From Actinocorallia populi (lineage in GTDB: Bacteria; Actinomycetota; Actinomycetes; Streptosporangiales; Streptosporangiaceae), in assembly GCF_002995495.1 (NCBI RefSeq), contig NZ_PVZV01000007.1, positions 434,001-498,000 of the forward strand: a stretch of 64,000 bases of DNA, written 5' to 3'. A model generated the notes under the pieces. The model did no database searches and was not told the DNA's origin. It worked only from the letters and a program-made list of their open reading frames with translations. Below, one piece after another: positions 53,731-62,276 of this stretch. Within the stretch, counting starts at the first letter, position 1; each line of letters opens with the position of its first letter. Made by a program: the position numbers and the translations under genes.

Positions 53731-54321
53731 TGCCCGTCTCCTCCCGATCGACGTGCGTTGTACCGGCGGCCGAGGGCCCCCGGCCCTCCTCCCGGAGTGT
53801 TCCCCGTCTGCCCACGGCAAAGTGCGGGGCGGTGAGGTCTGGCCGAAACGGCACTGTTGTGTGACGCGTCCGTTCCCGGACGGGCCCGGGAACCCGGTTC
53901 CGCCATCGACCACTCCTCCCGAACAAACCAGTCGTATGCCCATAAGCTGGGACGCACGTGCCCCCAGTCTGGAGTACATGACCCGCGTCACATTCAGCCG
54001 GGGTCCACTGACACGGTCCAAAGTCAGCGGAGCGCAGGTCGCCGGTGTCACAGTGAAAAAGCTCTCGGCGCGGAGGGAGGCGGCACCCCCCGCGGGGCAC
54101 TAAGGTGGAGAACGCCGGTGTGGCCAGTGTCCCCGGGCCGCATCTAAAGCCTTCACGGAATACCGTCCGGCTGGAACCGTGTTGTGCCATCCGCCGAGAG
54201 GCGACCACCACACCGGCCTGAACTTCCGCCCGCCGGGCGGCAGGGTGCGCGCAGCACCAGGACCCCGGCGGCGCCACCGGGGTCGAAGGCGGCACGCGGC
54301 CGCCGGTCCTTCAGCCGGGCG
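53731..54321. other. 591-bp region without a convincing gene
   Basis: It contains the near-palindrome GGAACC-C-GGTTCC (53889-53901), an open frame on the minus strand from ATG 53906 with a strong ribosome site but relaxed third-position GC, and an ECF/SigR-like GGAAT-N19-GTTG on the plus strand (54157-54184) that faces no sense gene. G+C is slightly lower than in the neighbours. The promoter of the anti-sigma-type gene should be here. Confidence 0.5.
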
Positions 54322-54528
54322 TCACTGCGACAACAGGATCGCCACAGCCGTCGCCACGGCGGCCACCGTGCCGAACACCACGACGAACACCGCCGCGATG
54401 ATCCGGCGCCGGGGCGTCGCCTCGGGGCCGCCGAAGTTCTCCAGTCGCTGCGCCAGCGCGGGATCGTCCTGGCTGAGCCGGGACGCGATCTCGGTGAGGA
54501 TGCGCTCCTCGTCCATCGACAAGGCCAT
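54322..54528 (-). CDS. DUF3040 family small membrane protein
   Basis: A 68-residue protein with the DUF3040 N-terminus (MDEERILTEIASRLSQDDPALAQRL) and one C-terminal membrane helix (IIAAVFVVVFGTVAAVATAVAIL). A single helix is short for the family, which often has two. ATG 54528 follows GGAGGT. Function unknown. Confidence 0.85.
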   Translation of the reverse strand: MALSMDEERILTEIASRLSQDDPALAQRLENFGGPEATPRRRIIAAVFVVVFGTVAAVATAVAILLSQ

Positions 54529-54623
54529 GCCGTACCTCCGGGGGGTCACCTTGCCCCGTTCTCTTCCCCTATCAAGACCGTTTCTATCCTCCGTCCGGGC
54601 CCCGATCGGGGCCCGGACGGATC

Positions 54624-56204
54624 TCAGGGCGCCAGGACGGACGCCCGGGACGGACCGCTCTCGGCGTGCGTGCGGTCCAGCGCCGTCACCCGGTAGGTGT
54701 AGGCCTTCCCGGCCCGCGCGGTGGTGTCCACGATGGACGTGCCGCGGGTGGTGGTGAGCAGCTCCGACGCCTTCACCGCGGCGCACTCCTCGCCCTCTCC
54801 GTCGCTGCGGTACACCGCGTACGACGTCGCCTCGCCCTTCCACGACAGCTTCACTCCGCCGTCCGCCCGGCTCGCCTCCAGCCCGGCGGGCGCGGCGGGG
54901 CGCTCCCCGCCCTCCGACGGCGGGATCAGCGCGGGCGTCCGGTAGTGGTCGCGCAGCAGGGCCGACACGAAGCCCTTCTTGTCCCCGACGTAGTCGGCGG
55001 CGCTGAAGAAGACGTCACCGCGCACCTCCGGGTACCTGCGGTTGAGGGTGAGGTGCCGGCTCAGCTGGTCGGCCTTGGTGGCGAACGACGACTCCCCCAT
55101 CCGGTAGCCGGCCTGCCCGATGAGCAGCTGCACGCCGGTGCCCTTCACGAGGTCGGACCACCAGGCGACGAGCGTGGCGTAGTCGGCGCGCGGGTCGCCG
55201 ATGGCCCAGTACAGCTGCGGCAGCACGTAGTCCAGCCAGCCCTCCTTCACCCACTTGCGGGTGTCGCCGTAGATCTGGGCGTAGGAGTCCAGCCCGTTGG
55301 TGTCCGAGCCCTCGGGGTGGTTGCCCTTGTTGCGCCAGATGCCGAACGGGCTGATGCCGAACTTCACCCAGGGCTTGGCCTCCTTGATCCCGGTGGACAG
55401 CCGCTCGACGAGCTTGTTGACGTTGTCGCGCCGCCAGTCGCCCTTGTTCGCGAAGTCCCGGCCGTACTTCTTGTACGTCCCCTCGTCGGGGAAGTCGCCG
55501 TCGGACGGGTAGGGGTAGAAGTAGTCGTCGAAGTGCACGCCGTCGATGTCGTACTTCTCCACCACCTCCATGACCGCCTTGTTCGCCAGGTCCTGCACCT
55601 GCGGCAGGCCCGGGTCGTACCACAGGTACTTGCCGTACTTCACCGCCCAGGACGGGTTCTCGCGCGCCGGGCTGGTGGGCGCCAGCTTGGCGCGGTCGTT
55701 GTCCTCGCCGACCCGGTAGGGGTTGAACCAGGCGTGGAACTCCAGGTCGCGGGCGTGCGCCTCGTCGATGAGGAACTTCAGCGGGTTCCAGCCGGGGTCC
55801 TTGCCGGGGGTGCCGGTCAGCCACACCGACCACGGCTCGTGCGACGAGGGGTGGAAGGCGTCTCCGGCCGGGCGGATCTGCATGAAGACGGTGTTGAGGT
55901 TCTTGGCCTTGGCCGAGTCCAGCATCGCCCGGTAGGAGGCCTTCTTCTTCTCCACCGGGGCCTTCGGGTCGCCGGGCCAGTCCCCGCCGTACACCGAGGA
56001 GATCCACATGCCGCGGACCTGCCGGGCGGGGCCGTCCGCCGCGGGTTCGACCGCCGGGCACTCCGCGGCCGGCCGGGGCAGGCCCAGCTGGGCCTGCGGC
56101 AGCCCCGCGCCGGGCACCGGGGCCGTCTCGGCCGCCTCACCCGCACATCCGCCCACCAGAACCAGTCCCATCAGCCCGGCCAGGGTACTCAGCGCTCGTC
56201 GCAT
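54624..56204 (-). CDS. Lipoprotein with glycoside-hydrolase-like 10 domain and FN3 tail
   Basis: A 526-residue lipoprotein. The signal peptide ends in a lipobox V-G-G-C near residue 20. The GHL10 (DUF187/YngK-type) barrel starts at about 60 (VRGMWISSVYGGDWPGDP), with NLNTVFMQIRPAGDAFHPS, LEFHAWFNPYRVG, KYDIDGVHFDDYFYPYP and LDYVLPQLYWAIGDPRADYATLVAWW; D and E residues on these strands are likely catalytic. A fibronectin-III-like domain follows (about 435-526). It probably acts on cell-wall or polysaccharide glycans outside the membrane. It is divergent from a TetR gene. Confidence 0.88.
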   Translation of the reverse strand: MRRALSTLAGLMGLVLVGGCAGEAAETAPVPGAGLPQAQLGLPRPAAECPAVEPAADGPARQVRGMWISSVYGGDWPGDPKAPVEKKKASYRAMLDSAKAKNLNTVFMQIRPAGDAFHPSSHEPWSVWLTGTPGKDPGWNPLKFLIDEAHARDLEFHAWFNPYRVGEDNDRAKLAPTSPARENPSWAVKYGKYLWYDPGLPQVQDLANKAVMEVVEKYDIDGVHFDDYFYPYPSDGDFPDEGTYKKYGRDFANKGDWRRDNVNKLVERLSTGIKEAKPWVKFGISPFGIWRNKGNHPEGSDTNGLDSYAQIYGDTRKWVKEGWLDYVLPQLYWAIGDPRADYATLVAWWSDLVKGTGVQLLIGQAGYRMGESSFATKADQLSRHLTLNRRYPEVRGDVFFSAADYVGDKKGFVSALLRDHYRTPALIPPSEGGERPAAPAGLEASRADGGVKLSWKGEATSYAVYRSDGEGEECAAVKASELLTTTRGTSIVDTTARAGKAYTYRVTALDRTHAESGPSRASVLAP

Positions 56205-56373
56205 TTTCCGGAGGCTACCCGTTTCCCGGACGTGACCGGGCCGTGACCCGGAATTTGTCATGACCCCCTGTGAGGGGCGGAAACCTGGCGGCGGGCGGAG
56301 GCTGCTTCTACTATGGCCGGTCGAAGCAGGCCTCCACGGCGCGCGCGAGGCTCCCCGAGCAGACAAGGCGAGC

Positions 56374-57036
56374 ATGACCACCACCGATCACCGCCCGCGC
56401 CGCATGTCCCCCGAGGAGCGCAGGCAGGCGCTCATCGACGCCGCGCTGGAGCTCTTCGGGCGGAACGCCCCCGAGCGCGTCACCATGGAGGACGTGGCCG
56501 CCCACGCGGAGGTCTCCCGGGCCCTGGTCTACCGGTACTTCTCCAACATCGAGGAGATCCGGGTGGCCGCGCTCCGCGCCGCGGTGGACGAACTGGTGGG
56601 CCGGCTGGCGCGGGTGCGCGACGGCGGCCTGCCCGAGCAGCTCCAGAACACCCTCGAGGAGTTCGTCTCCTACGCCGAGGAGCACGCCACCGGGTACATC
56701 GCCCTGCTGCGCAGCGGCTCTGTCATCGCCACCTCCGAGACCGCCGCCCTGGTCGACGAGGCCCGCCACGCGGTCGTCGGCCAGGTGCTCGCCCGGCTGG
56801 AGCACACCGGGCCTCCCCCGGCGCTCCTGCTGCTCACCCTGCGCTGCTGGGTGGCCGTCTGCGAGGGCGCCGTGCTCACCTGGCTGCAGGAGCGCACCCT
56901 CAGCCGCGACTGCCTGGTCCCCTGGCTCTCCGGCCAGCTGATCGCGATGATCGGCGCCACCGGGGAGCAGGATCCCCGGGTCGCCGCCCTCCTGCCCCTG
57001 CTGGAACAGCGGCAGGCCCGCCCCCCGGAGGTGTGA
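56374..57036 (+). CDS. TetR family transcriptional regulator
   Basis: A 220-residue TetR protein with the N-terminal HTH (RRQALIDAALELFGRNAPERVTMEDVAAHAEVSRALVYRYFSNIEEIRVAALR) and a ligand domain at 75-205. ATG 56374 has AAGGCG upstream; TACTAT at 56309-56314 is a good -10. A CCCCT-GTG-AGGGG inverted repeat at 56263-56275 lies in the divergent gap with the glycosidase gene and may be its operator. Confidence 0.92.
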   Translation: MTTTDHRPRRMSPEERRQALIDAALELFGRNAPERVTMEDVAAHAEVSRALVYRYFSNIEEIRVAALRAAVDELVGRLARVRDGGLPEQLQNTLEEFVSYAEEHATGYIALLRSGSVIATSETAALVDEARHAVVGQVLARLEHTGPPPALLLLTLRCWVAVCEGAVLTWLQERTLSRDCLVPWLSGQLIAMIGATGEQDPRVAALLPLLEQRQARPPEV

Positions 57037-57052
57037 GGCGGCCAGGCGGGGG

Positions 57053-58288
57053 TCAGCCCTCCAGGGCGTAGCGCATCGCGCCGAACTTCGTGCGGGTCTC
57101 GGCGATCTCGCCCTGCGCGGTGGAGCCGGCGACGATGCCGCAGCCGGCGAACAGGCGCGCCCGGTCGCCCTCGAGCTGGGCGCAGCGCAGGGCGATGCCC
57201 CATTCGCCGTCGCCCCGGGCGTCGACCCAGCCGACCGGGCCCGCGTAGCGGGAGCGGTCCATCTCCTCGAGCTCGCGGATGAGCTCCATCGCCTCGCCGG
57301 TGGGGGTGCCGCACACCGCGGGCGTGGGGTGCAGGGCGGCCAGCACGTCCAGGACGGAGCGCTCCCCGGCCAGCCTGCCGCTCACGGGGGTGGCCAGGTG
57401 CTGGAGGTTGGCCAGGCGCAGCAGCTCGGGAACGGACGGGACGTCCAGCTCGACGCACAGGGGGCGCAGCGCCTCGCGCACCATCTCGGCCGCGTAGGCG
57501 TGCTCGCCGCGGTCCTTGCCGGAGTTCAGCAGCGCCCTGCCCAGTTCGCGGTCCTCGTCCTCGTCCGTGCCGCGCGGGGTGGTGCCCGCCAGCACCAGCG
57601 ACTCGATCCGGCCGCCGAACCGGCGCACCAGCAGCTCGGGGGTGGCGCCGACGAGCCCGTCGACGGCGAAGGTGTAGCACTCGGGGTAGCGCTCGGCCAG
57701 CCGGCGCAGCAGCACCCGCGCGTCGATCGGGCCCTCGGCCCGCACCCGCACGTCACGGGCGAGGACGACCTTGCCGAGCGCGCCGCCGCGGATGCTCCGC
57801 ACGGCGCTCTCCACGGCCCGTCCCCACTGCTCCTCCCCCAGCGAGCCCCCGGACCATTCCAGCCCGGCGGGCTCCTCCAGCGGACGGACGAGGGTCAGCG
57901 GGTCGACGCCGTCGCCGATCGTGGTGTGCCAGGCGCGCCCGTCCCGCCAGCCGAGCACCACCCGGGGGACGATGAGCACCGACTCGTCGTTCTTGGGGTC
58001 GAACCCGAAGCTCCCGAAGGCGACCGGCCCCGTCCCCGGCATTCCCAGGGGGTCGTCCACCAGCGCGTCGCGGAACAGCGCGGTGAGCCTGCGCCGCGCC
58101 CAGCCGAACCTGTCGTCGCCGCCGGGCACCTCGATGCGCGCGGCCTCCCCCCAGCCGACCAGCCCCGCGTCGTGCCGGACCCAGGCCAGCGCGGACGGGT
58201 GCGGCAGCCGGGCGATGAGGTCGACGGGCCCGTCCACCGGCACCGTGCGGACGGTCAGCTGCTCAGAGGCTCCCAGCGCGACACTCAC
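57053..58288 (-). CDS. menF: Isochorismate synthase
   Basis: A 411-residue chorismate-utilising enzyme. The core covers about 150-411: GALGKVVLARDVRV, YPECYTFAVDGLVGATPELLVRRFGGRIESLVLAGTTPRG, SGKDRGEHAYAAEMV, HLATPVSGRL, LHPTPAVCGTPTGEAMELI (catalytic and Mg-binding region), YAGPVGWVDARGDGEWGIALRCA and GCGIVAGSTAQGE. It turns chorismate into isochorismate for menaquinone or a siderophore; no other men or ent gene is in the window. GTG 58288 lacks a ribosome site and is exactly 7 nt after TAGTGT, suggesting a leaderless mRNA. Confidence 0.92.
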   Translation of the reverse strand: MSVALGASEQLTVRTVPVDGPVDLIARLPHPSALAWVRHDAGLVGWGEAARIEVPGGDDRFGWARRRLTALFRDALVDDPLGMPGTGPVAFGSFGFDPKNDESVLIVPRVVLGWRDGRAWHTTIGDGVDPLTLVRPLEEPAGLEWSGGSLGEEQWGRAVESAVRSIRGGALGKVVLARDVRVRAEGPIDARVLLRRLAERYPECYTFAVDGLVGATPELLVRRFGGRIESLVLAGTTPRGTDEDEDRELGRALLNSGKDRGEHAYAAEMVREALRPLCVELDVPSVPELLRLANLQHLATPVSGRLAGERSVLDVLAALHPTPAVCGTPTGEAMELIRELEEMDRSRYAGPVGWVDARGDGEWGIALRCAQLEGDRARLFAGCGIVAGSTAQGEIAETRTKFGAMRYALEG

Positions 58289-58294
58289 CCGGCC

Positions 58295-58323
58295 CACACT
58301 ACAGAAGTGTTGAACCTGTTCAA
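58295..58323 (-). promoter_or_regulatory. Promoter with palindromic operator of the isochorismate synthase gene
   Basis: On the minus strand TTGAAC and TAGTGT are separated by 16 bp, with the start codon 7 nt further. The -35 is one arm of a perfect 14-bp inverted repeat, TTGAAC-CT-GTTCAA on the plus strand (58310-58323), so a repressor could block it directly. Confidence 0.55.
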
Positions 58324-58397
58324 ACCGTCGGTACCGCTGTTCATCACGTGATTTAGGCGATAGCTGACCTTTGTCCAAGGGTAGGCTTTCCGTCGTG

Positions 58398-59177
58398 ATG
58401 GAGCAGAGTCGCTGGATCAGCCTTGACGGGGCCGTCAACGTCCGTGACCTGGGCGGCCTTCCCACCACGGACGGGCGCAGCACGCGCTTCGGCCGGGTGT
58501 TGCGCTCGGACAACCTGCAGGGGCTCACCGACGGTGACGTCTCGCTGCTGGCCGGGGAGATGGGGGTCGGGCACGTCATCGACCTGCGCAGCCTGGCCGA
58601 GGTGCAGCGCGAGGGACCGGGGCCGCTCACCCGGCTGGCCGGGGTGACGATCCACCACCTGTCGCTGTTCGTGGAGACCCAGATCGCCGCCGGGGTGGAG
58701 GTCGACAAGGCGCTGCCCTGGCAGAGCCGCACCGTCCAGGAGGACCCCGAGCACAAGTCGGTCGGCTTCTACCACGGCTATCTGCGGGACAGGGCCGATT
58801 CGATCGTGGCCGCGCTGCGCGTCATGGCGCACGAGGAGGCGGCCTCGATCGTGCACTGCGCGGCGGGCAAGGACCGCACCGGCGTGGTCAGCGCCCTGGC
58901 CCTGGAGGTGGCCGGCGTCGCCCGCGAGGCCGTCATCGCCGACTACGCGCTGACCGCCGAGCGGATCGACGCGATCCTGGACCGCCTGCTGAGCAGCGAG
59001 ACCTACCGCACCGACCTGAGCGGCCGCCCCACCGACAGCCACCTCCCCCACGCCTTCATCATGGAGCGCTTCCTGGCGGTCCTGGACCGCAGCCACGGCG
59101 GGGCCCTGGACTGGCTCGCCGCCAACGGCTGGACCGCCGACGACACCGCCGCCCTGCGCTCCCGCCTGGTGGGCTGA
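58398..59177 (+). CDS. Tyrosine-protein phosphatase (PtpB/DSP-like)
   Basis: A 259-residue phosphatase. The P-loop HCAAGKDRTG (His153, nucleophile Cys154, Arg in the loop) matches the MptpB-type, with N-terminal NVRDLGGLPTTDGRSTRFGRVLRSDNL and VIDLRSLAEVQREGPGP. It may act on phosphotyrosine, phosphoserine or phosphoinositides. GTG 58395, one codon upstream, is 7 nt after TAGGCT and could be the real, leaderless start. Divergent from isochorismate synthase across about 105 bp. Confidence 0.9.
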   Translation: MEQSRWISLDGAVNVRDLGGLPTTDGRSTRFGRVLRSDNLQGLTDGDVSLLAGEMGVGHVIDLRSLAEVQREGPGPLTRLAGVTIHHLSLFVETQIAAGVEVDKALPWQSRTVQEDPEHKSVGFYHGYLRDRADSIVAALRVMAHEEAASIVHCAAGKDRTGVVSALALEVAGVAREAVIADYALTAERIDAILDRLLSSETYRTDLSGRPTDSHLPHAFIMERFLAVLDRSHGGALDWLAANGWTADDTAALRSRLVG

Positions 59178-59202
59178 CCCGCCCGGCGGGGCGTCCGAAC
59201 TC

Positions 59203-59226
59203 CGGCGGGGCCCGGGTCCCGCCGGG
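59203..59226 (+). terminator. Terminator after the tyrosine phosphatase gene
   Basis: CCGGCGGG and its complement (59219-59226) form an 8-bp stem with an 8-nt loop, followed about 12 bp later by a T-rich run (59238-59244). Confidence 0.65.
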
Positions 59227-59401
59227 CCCGCTCCGGCTTTTTCTCTACTTTTCCGGTCGAAAAATACAACTTCTCGCGAGCCCTCTCCGGTGGCGAACGC
59301 CACACCTTCTCCACGCCCACAATGAGACATTGGTGAATGACACATAAGCCAGTGGGGTATTAGGGTGCCGTGCTGTCACCCCCCACCGAGGAGAGTCGTT
59401 C

Positions 59402-61162
59402 ATGGGAGTTCTCGCCGAGGAGTTGAAACCCGCCGGAGGCGCGGCACTCGACCAGGTGCTGATCGCGAGCGGCGTCGGCCTCCTGCTCGCCGCCGTGCTG
59501 CTGGTGCTGGGCCACGGGCACCGCACCGGGCGGCTGCGGGCGCTCGGCGCCCTGGCCGCGCTGGCGAGCAGAGGGGCGGCGCGGGGACTGCCGGGCTGGG
59601 CCGCGCTGCCGATGATCGTGGCCATGGTCTCCCTCATCACCGCGCTGCTCGGGATGTACTGGGACATCTCCCTGCACATCACCCGAGGCCGGGACGAGGG
59701 ACCGCTGGCCAACATCGCCCACTACCCCATCCTCATCGGGCTGTTCGGCATCTTCGCCGCCGGTGTCATCGCCCTGGCCCTGCCGGTGAAGGAGAAGCCG
59801 GGACCGGCGCCGGTGCGCATCACCCGCACCTGGCACGTCCCGGCGGGCGGCGCGCTCGTCGCGGGAGCGGGGTTCTACGCCCTGCTCGGCTTCCCGCTGG
59901 ACGACGTCTGGCACCGCATCTTCGGCCAGGACGTCACGCTGTGGGGCCCCACCCACCTGATGCTCATCGGCGGCGCCGGGCTGTCCCTCGTCGGCATGCT
60001 CGTCCTGGAGCGCGAGGGCCTCGCGGCCTCCGGCGTCACCCCCGCCCCCGCCGCCCTGTCCTACCTGCGCCGCGGCATGGCCTGCGGCGGCCTGCTCATC
60101 GGCCTGTCGGTGTTCCAGGCCGAGTTCGACTTCGGCGTGCCGCAGTTCCGGCTGGTCAACCAGCCGTTCCTCATCGCGCTGGCCGCCGGCTGCGCCCTGG
60201 TCGCCGCCCGGTTGTGGGTCGGCAGGGGCGGGGCGGTCCTGGCCGCCGTCTTCTACATGGTGGTGCGCGGCGGCGTCTCGCTGGCCGTCGGACCGGTCAT
60301 CGGCGAGCTCAACGCGGCGGTCCCCATGTACCTGGCCGAGGCCGTGCTCATCGAGCTCGTGGCGCTCGCGCTGATCCGGCGCCCGCTGGCCTTCGGCGTC
60401 GCCGCCGGGTTCGTCGTCGGCACCGCCGGGTTCGCCGCCGAGTACGCCTGGACGCAGGTGGCCTTCCGGCTGCCGTGGACCCCCGACATCCTGGTCGAGG
60501 GCGTCCTGATGGCCCTGGCGGGCGGCCTGTCCGGCGCGGTCCTGGGCGTCCTGCTGGCCGAGGGGCTGGCCGGCCGGCTCCCCCGCCCGGCCGCCAGCCG
60601 CGGTCTGTTCGCCGGTTCGCTCCTCGTCATCGCGGCCGCGGTCGCCAACTGCCTCGTGTTCACCGTCCCCGACCGGATGCAGGTCACGGCGGCCCTCACC
60701 CCCGACGGCCACGGGACCTTCACGCTTAGCCGCGGGCTCGACGACCCCGCCTGGATCCAGGTCACCGCCTGGCAGGGCGGCGACCTGCACGTGGACCTGC
60801 TCGAGCGGACCGGGCCGGCCACCTACCGCACCACCGAGCCGATGCCGCTGGACGGCACCTGGAAGACCCTGGTGCGCATCCACGACGGGCGTACGCTCGC
60901 CGCCGTCCCGGTCTTCCTGCCCGAGGACCCGGCGATCGGCGCGAAGGAGCTGCCCGCCGACGCGCGGTTCACCCGGGACGTCCAGGCCGAGCAGCCCCTC
61001 CTGCAGCGCGAGCTCAAGCAGGACGTGCCCGGCTGGGTGTGGGCCGCGGCCTCCTCGGTGGTGCTGGCCTGCACCCTGCTGCTGGTGCTGGCCCTCGGCT
61101 GGGGCGTCTCGCGGATAGCCGGTGCGGTGCGGGGCCGTCCGGCGGTACGGTCGGGCGCATGA
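59402..61162 (+). CDS. Large multi-pass membrane protein of unknown function
   Basis: A 586-residue protein with 11-12 hydrophobic helices in the first 430 residues, an outside beta-rich domain (about 435-545: ALTPDGHGTFTLSRGLDDPAWIQVTAWQGGDLHVDLLERTG) and a final helix. Possible metal or heme ligands are His residues within membrane segments: MYWDISLHITRGRDEGPLANIAHYP and WGPTHLMLIGG. No family name can be given; the layout suggests a membrane redox or copper-handling protein. ATG 59402 follows GAGGAG. It overlaps a small downstream gene by 4 nt. Confidence 0.7.
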   Translation: MGVLAEELKPAGGAALDQVLIASGVGLLLAAVLLVLGHGHRTGRLRALGALAALASRGAARGLPGWAALPMIVAMVSLITALLGMYWDISLHITRGRDEGPLANIAHYPILIGLFGIFAAGVIALALPVKEKPGPAPVRITRTWHVPAGGALVAGAGFYALLGFPLDDVWHRIFGQDVTLWGPTHLMLIGGAGLSLVGMLVLEREGLAASGVTPAPAALSYLRRGMACGGLLIGLSVFQAEFDFGVPQFRLVNQPFLIALAAGCALVAARLWVGRGGAVLAAVFYMVVRGGVSLAVGPVIGELNAAVPMYLAEAVLIELVALALIRRPLAFGVAAGFVVGTAGFAAEYAWTQVAFRLPWTPDILVEGVLMALAGGLSGAVLGVLLAEGLAGRLPRPAASRGLFAGSLLVIAAAVANCLVFTVPDRMQVTAALTPDGHGTFTLSRGLDDPAWIQVTAWQGGDLHVDLLERTGPATYRTTEPMPLDGTWKTLVRIHDGRTLAAVPVFLPEDPAIGAKELPADARFTRDVQAEQPLLQRELKQDVPGWVWAAASSVVLACTLLLVLALGWGVSRIAGAVRGRPAVRSGA

Positions 61163-61530
61163 TCCTGGCCCACCACCCGGTCGTCGAGTCGATCGCCCTC
61201 TTCGTCCCCGCCCTGGCCATCGTCGGGGTGATCGCCGGGGCGGTCCTGCTGGACCGCAGGCGTGCGGCCGAGGACGAGGAGGGCCGGGGGCTAGCGGCGC
61301 CTGGAGAGGGCGACGCCGGCCAGGCAGACGGCGCCGCCGGCGAGGGCGAGCGGGGCGGGGGCCTCGGCCAGCAGGATCCAGGCCAGGACGATGGCCAGCG
61401 GCGGGACGAGGTAGGTGGTGACGCCGAGGCGCCCGGCGTCCATCCTGGCCAGGGCGTAACCCCACGTGCTGAAGGCCAGGGCGGTGGGGACGAGGCCGAG
61501 GTAGAACAGCCAGCCGAGCGTTCCGGCTGA
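61159..61530 (+). CDS. Small membrane protein, frame overlapping antisense exporter gene
   Basis: ATG 61159 overlaps the previous stop (ATGA). The first 40 residues are coherent: ILAHHPVVESIALFVPALAIVGVIAGAVLLDRRRAAEDEE, one membrane helix and a charged tail. After about residue 45 the frame continues antisense through the 3' end of the convergent EamA gene and becomes Gly/Ala-rich without pattern. The functional protein is probably the first part; an ancestral stop near 61295 may have been lost. Confidence 0.5.
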   Translation: MILAHHPVVESIALFVPALAIVGVIAGAVLLDRRRAAEDEEGRGLAAPGEGDAGQADGAAGEGERGGGLGQQDPGQDDGQRRDEVGGDAEAPGVHPGQGVTPRAEGQGGGDEAEVEQPAERSG

Positions 61531-62190
61531 GGCGCGCCCGCTCTCCTCGACCAGCGCGGGGGCGTACGGCAGGCAGGCGACCGCGGCGACCATGCAGCCC
61601 AGCCAGGTCACCTGCAGCGACGGAAGCCGCCGCAGCACCGGCTTCTGCGCCACCACCCCGATCGCGTAGGCGACGGCGGCGCCCACGCCGAAGGCGATGC
61701 CGAGCAGGTCGGCGTCGTCCTCGCCCGCCGTCGCCACGCCGATCAGCGCGGCTCCGGCGAAGGCGACCCCGGCGCCGACGAGCAGCCACCGCGGGTAGCC
61801 CTCGCGCAGGAGGGTCCCGGCCAGCAGCGCGATGAGGATCGGGCCGATGTTGACGAGCATGGCGGCCGTCCCGGCGTCGACGCGCTGCTCGGCGGCGTTC
61901 AGCGCCACGTTGTAGACGCCGAACCAGACCACCCCGTACACGCCGACCAGCGTCCACTCCCGGCGGGTGGGCCGCACCCACTCCCGGCGCACGGCCAGCA
62001 GCGCGCTGAGCACGACGGCCGCGACGACCAGCCTGCCGAGGGTCAGGGGGCCCGGTCCGAAGTCGTCGCCGAGGTCGCGGATCGCCACGAACGCCGAGGC
62101 CCAGGCCGCGACGGTGAAGGCCACCGCGCCGAAAGCGAGGCGGTTCGCCCGTGTCGTGCCGGGGCCGCCGGAGAGCTGTGTTTCTGTCAC
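61291..62190 (-). CDS. EamA (DMT superfamily) metabolite exporter
   Basis: A 299-residue protein with ten hydrophobic helices in two EamA repeats (AFTVAAWASAFVAIRDL ... LGWLFYLGLVPTALAFSTWGYALARMDAGRLGVTTYLVPPLAIVLAWILL). It should export amino acids or similar small molecules. GTG 62190 has no ribosome site and lies just after a TACCGT-like box, so it may be leaderless. The 3' end overlaps a rightward small-protein frame. Confidence 0.9.
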   Translation of the reverse strand: MTETQLSGGPGTTRANRLAFGAVAFTVAAWASAFVAIRDLGDDFGPGPLTLGRLVVAAVVLSALLAVRREWVRPTRREWTLVGVYGVVWFGVYNVALNAAEQRVDAGTAAMLVNIGPILIALLAGTLLREGYPRWLLVGAGVAFAGAALIGVATAGEDDADLLGIAFGVGAAVAYAIGVVAQKPVLRRLPSLQVTWLGCMVAAVACLPYAPALVEESGRASAGTLGWLFYLGLVPTALAFSTWGYALARMDAGRLGVTTYLVPPLAIVLAWILLAEAPAPLALAGGAVCLAGVALSRRR

Positions 62191-62276
62191 GCCCCAACGG
62201 TAGATCAGATGTCGAATACTTTTTCGACCACGAGCGCCGGAGCTGGGCGTCCGCCCAGAGCGACGTCCGAAAACCG

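Noticed and set aside
53712-53906. 64-residue minus-strand ORF overlapping the anti-sigma-type gene
   Set aside because: It has a strong ribosome site (GGGAGGAG before ATG 53906), but only about 70 percent G/C at third positions and no pattern; it is kept only as a possible leader.
59360-62197. Minus-strand open frame of 945 codons
   Set aside because: It runs antisense through the membrane-protein gene, is rich in Arg, Gly, Gln and His without domains, and conflicts with well-supported genes.
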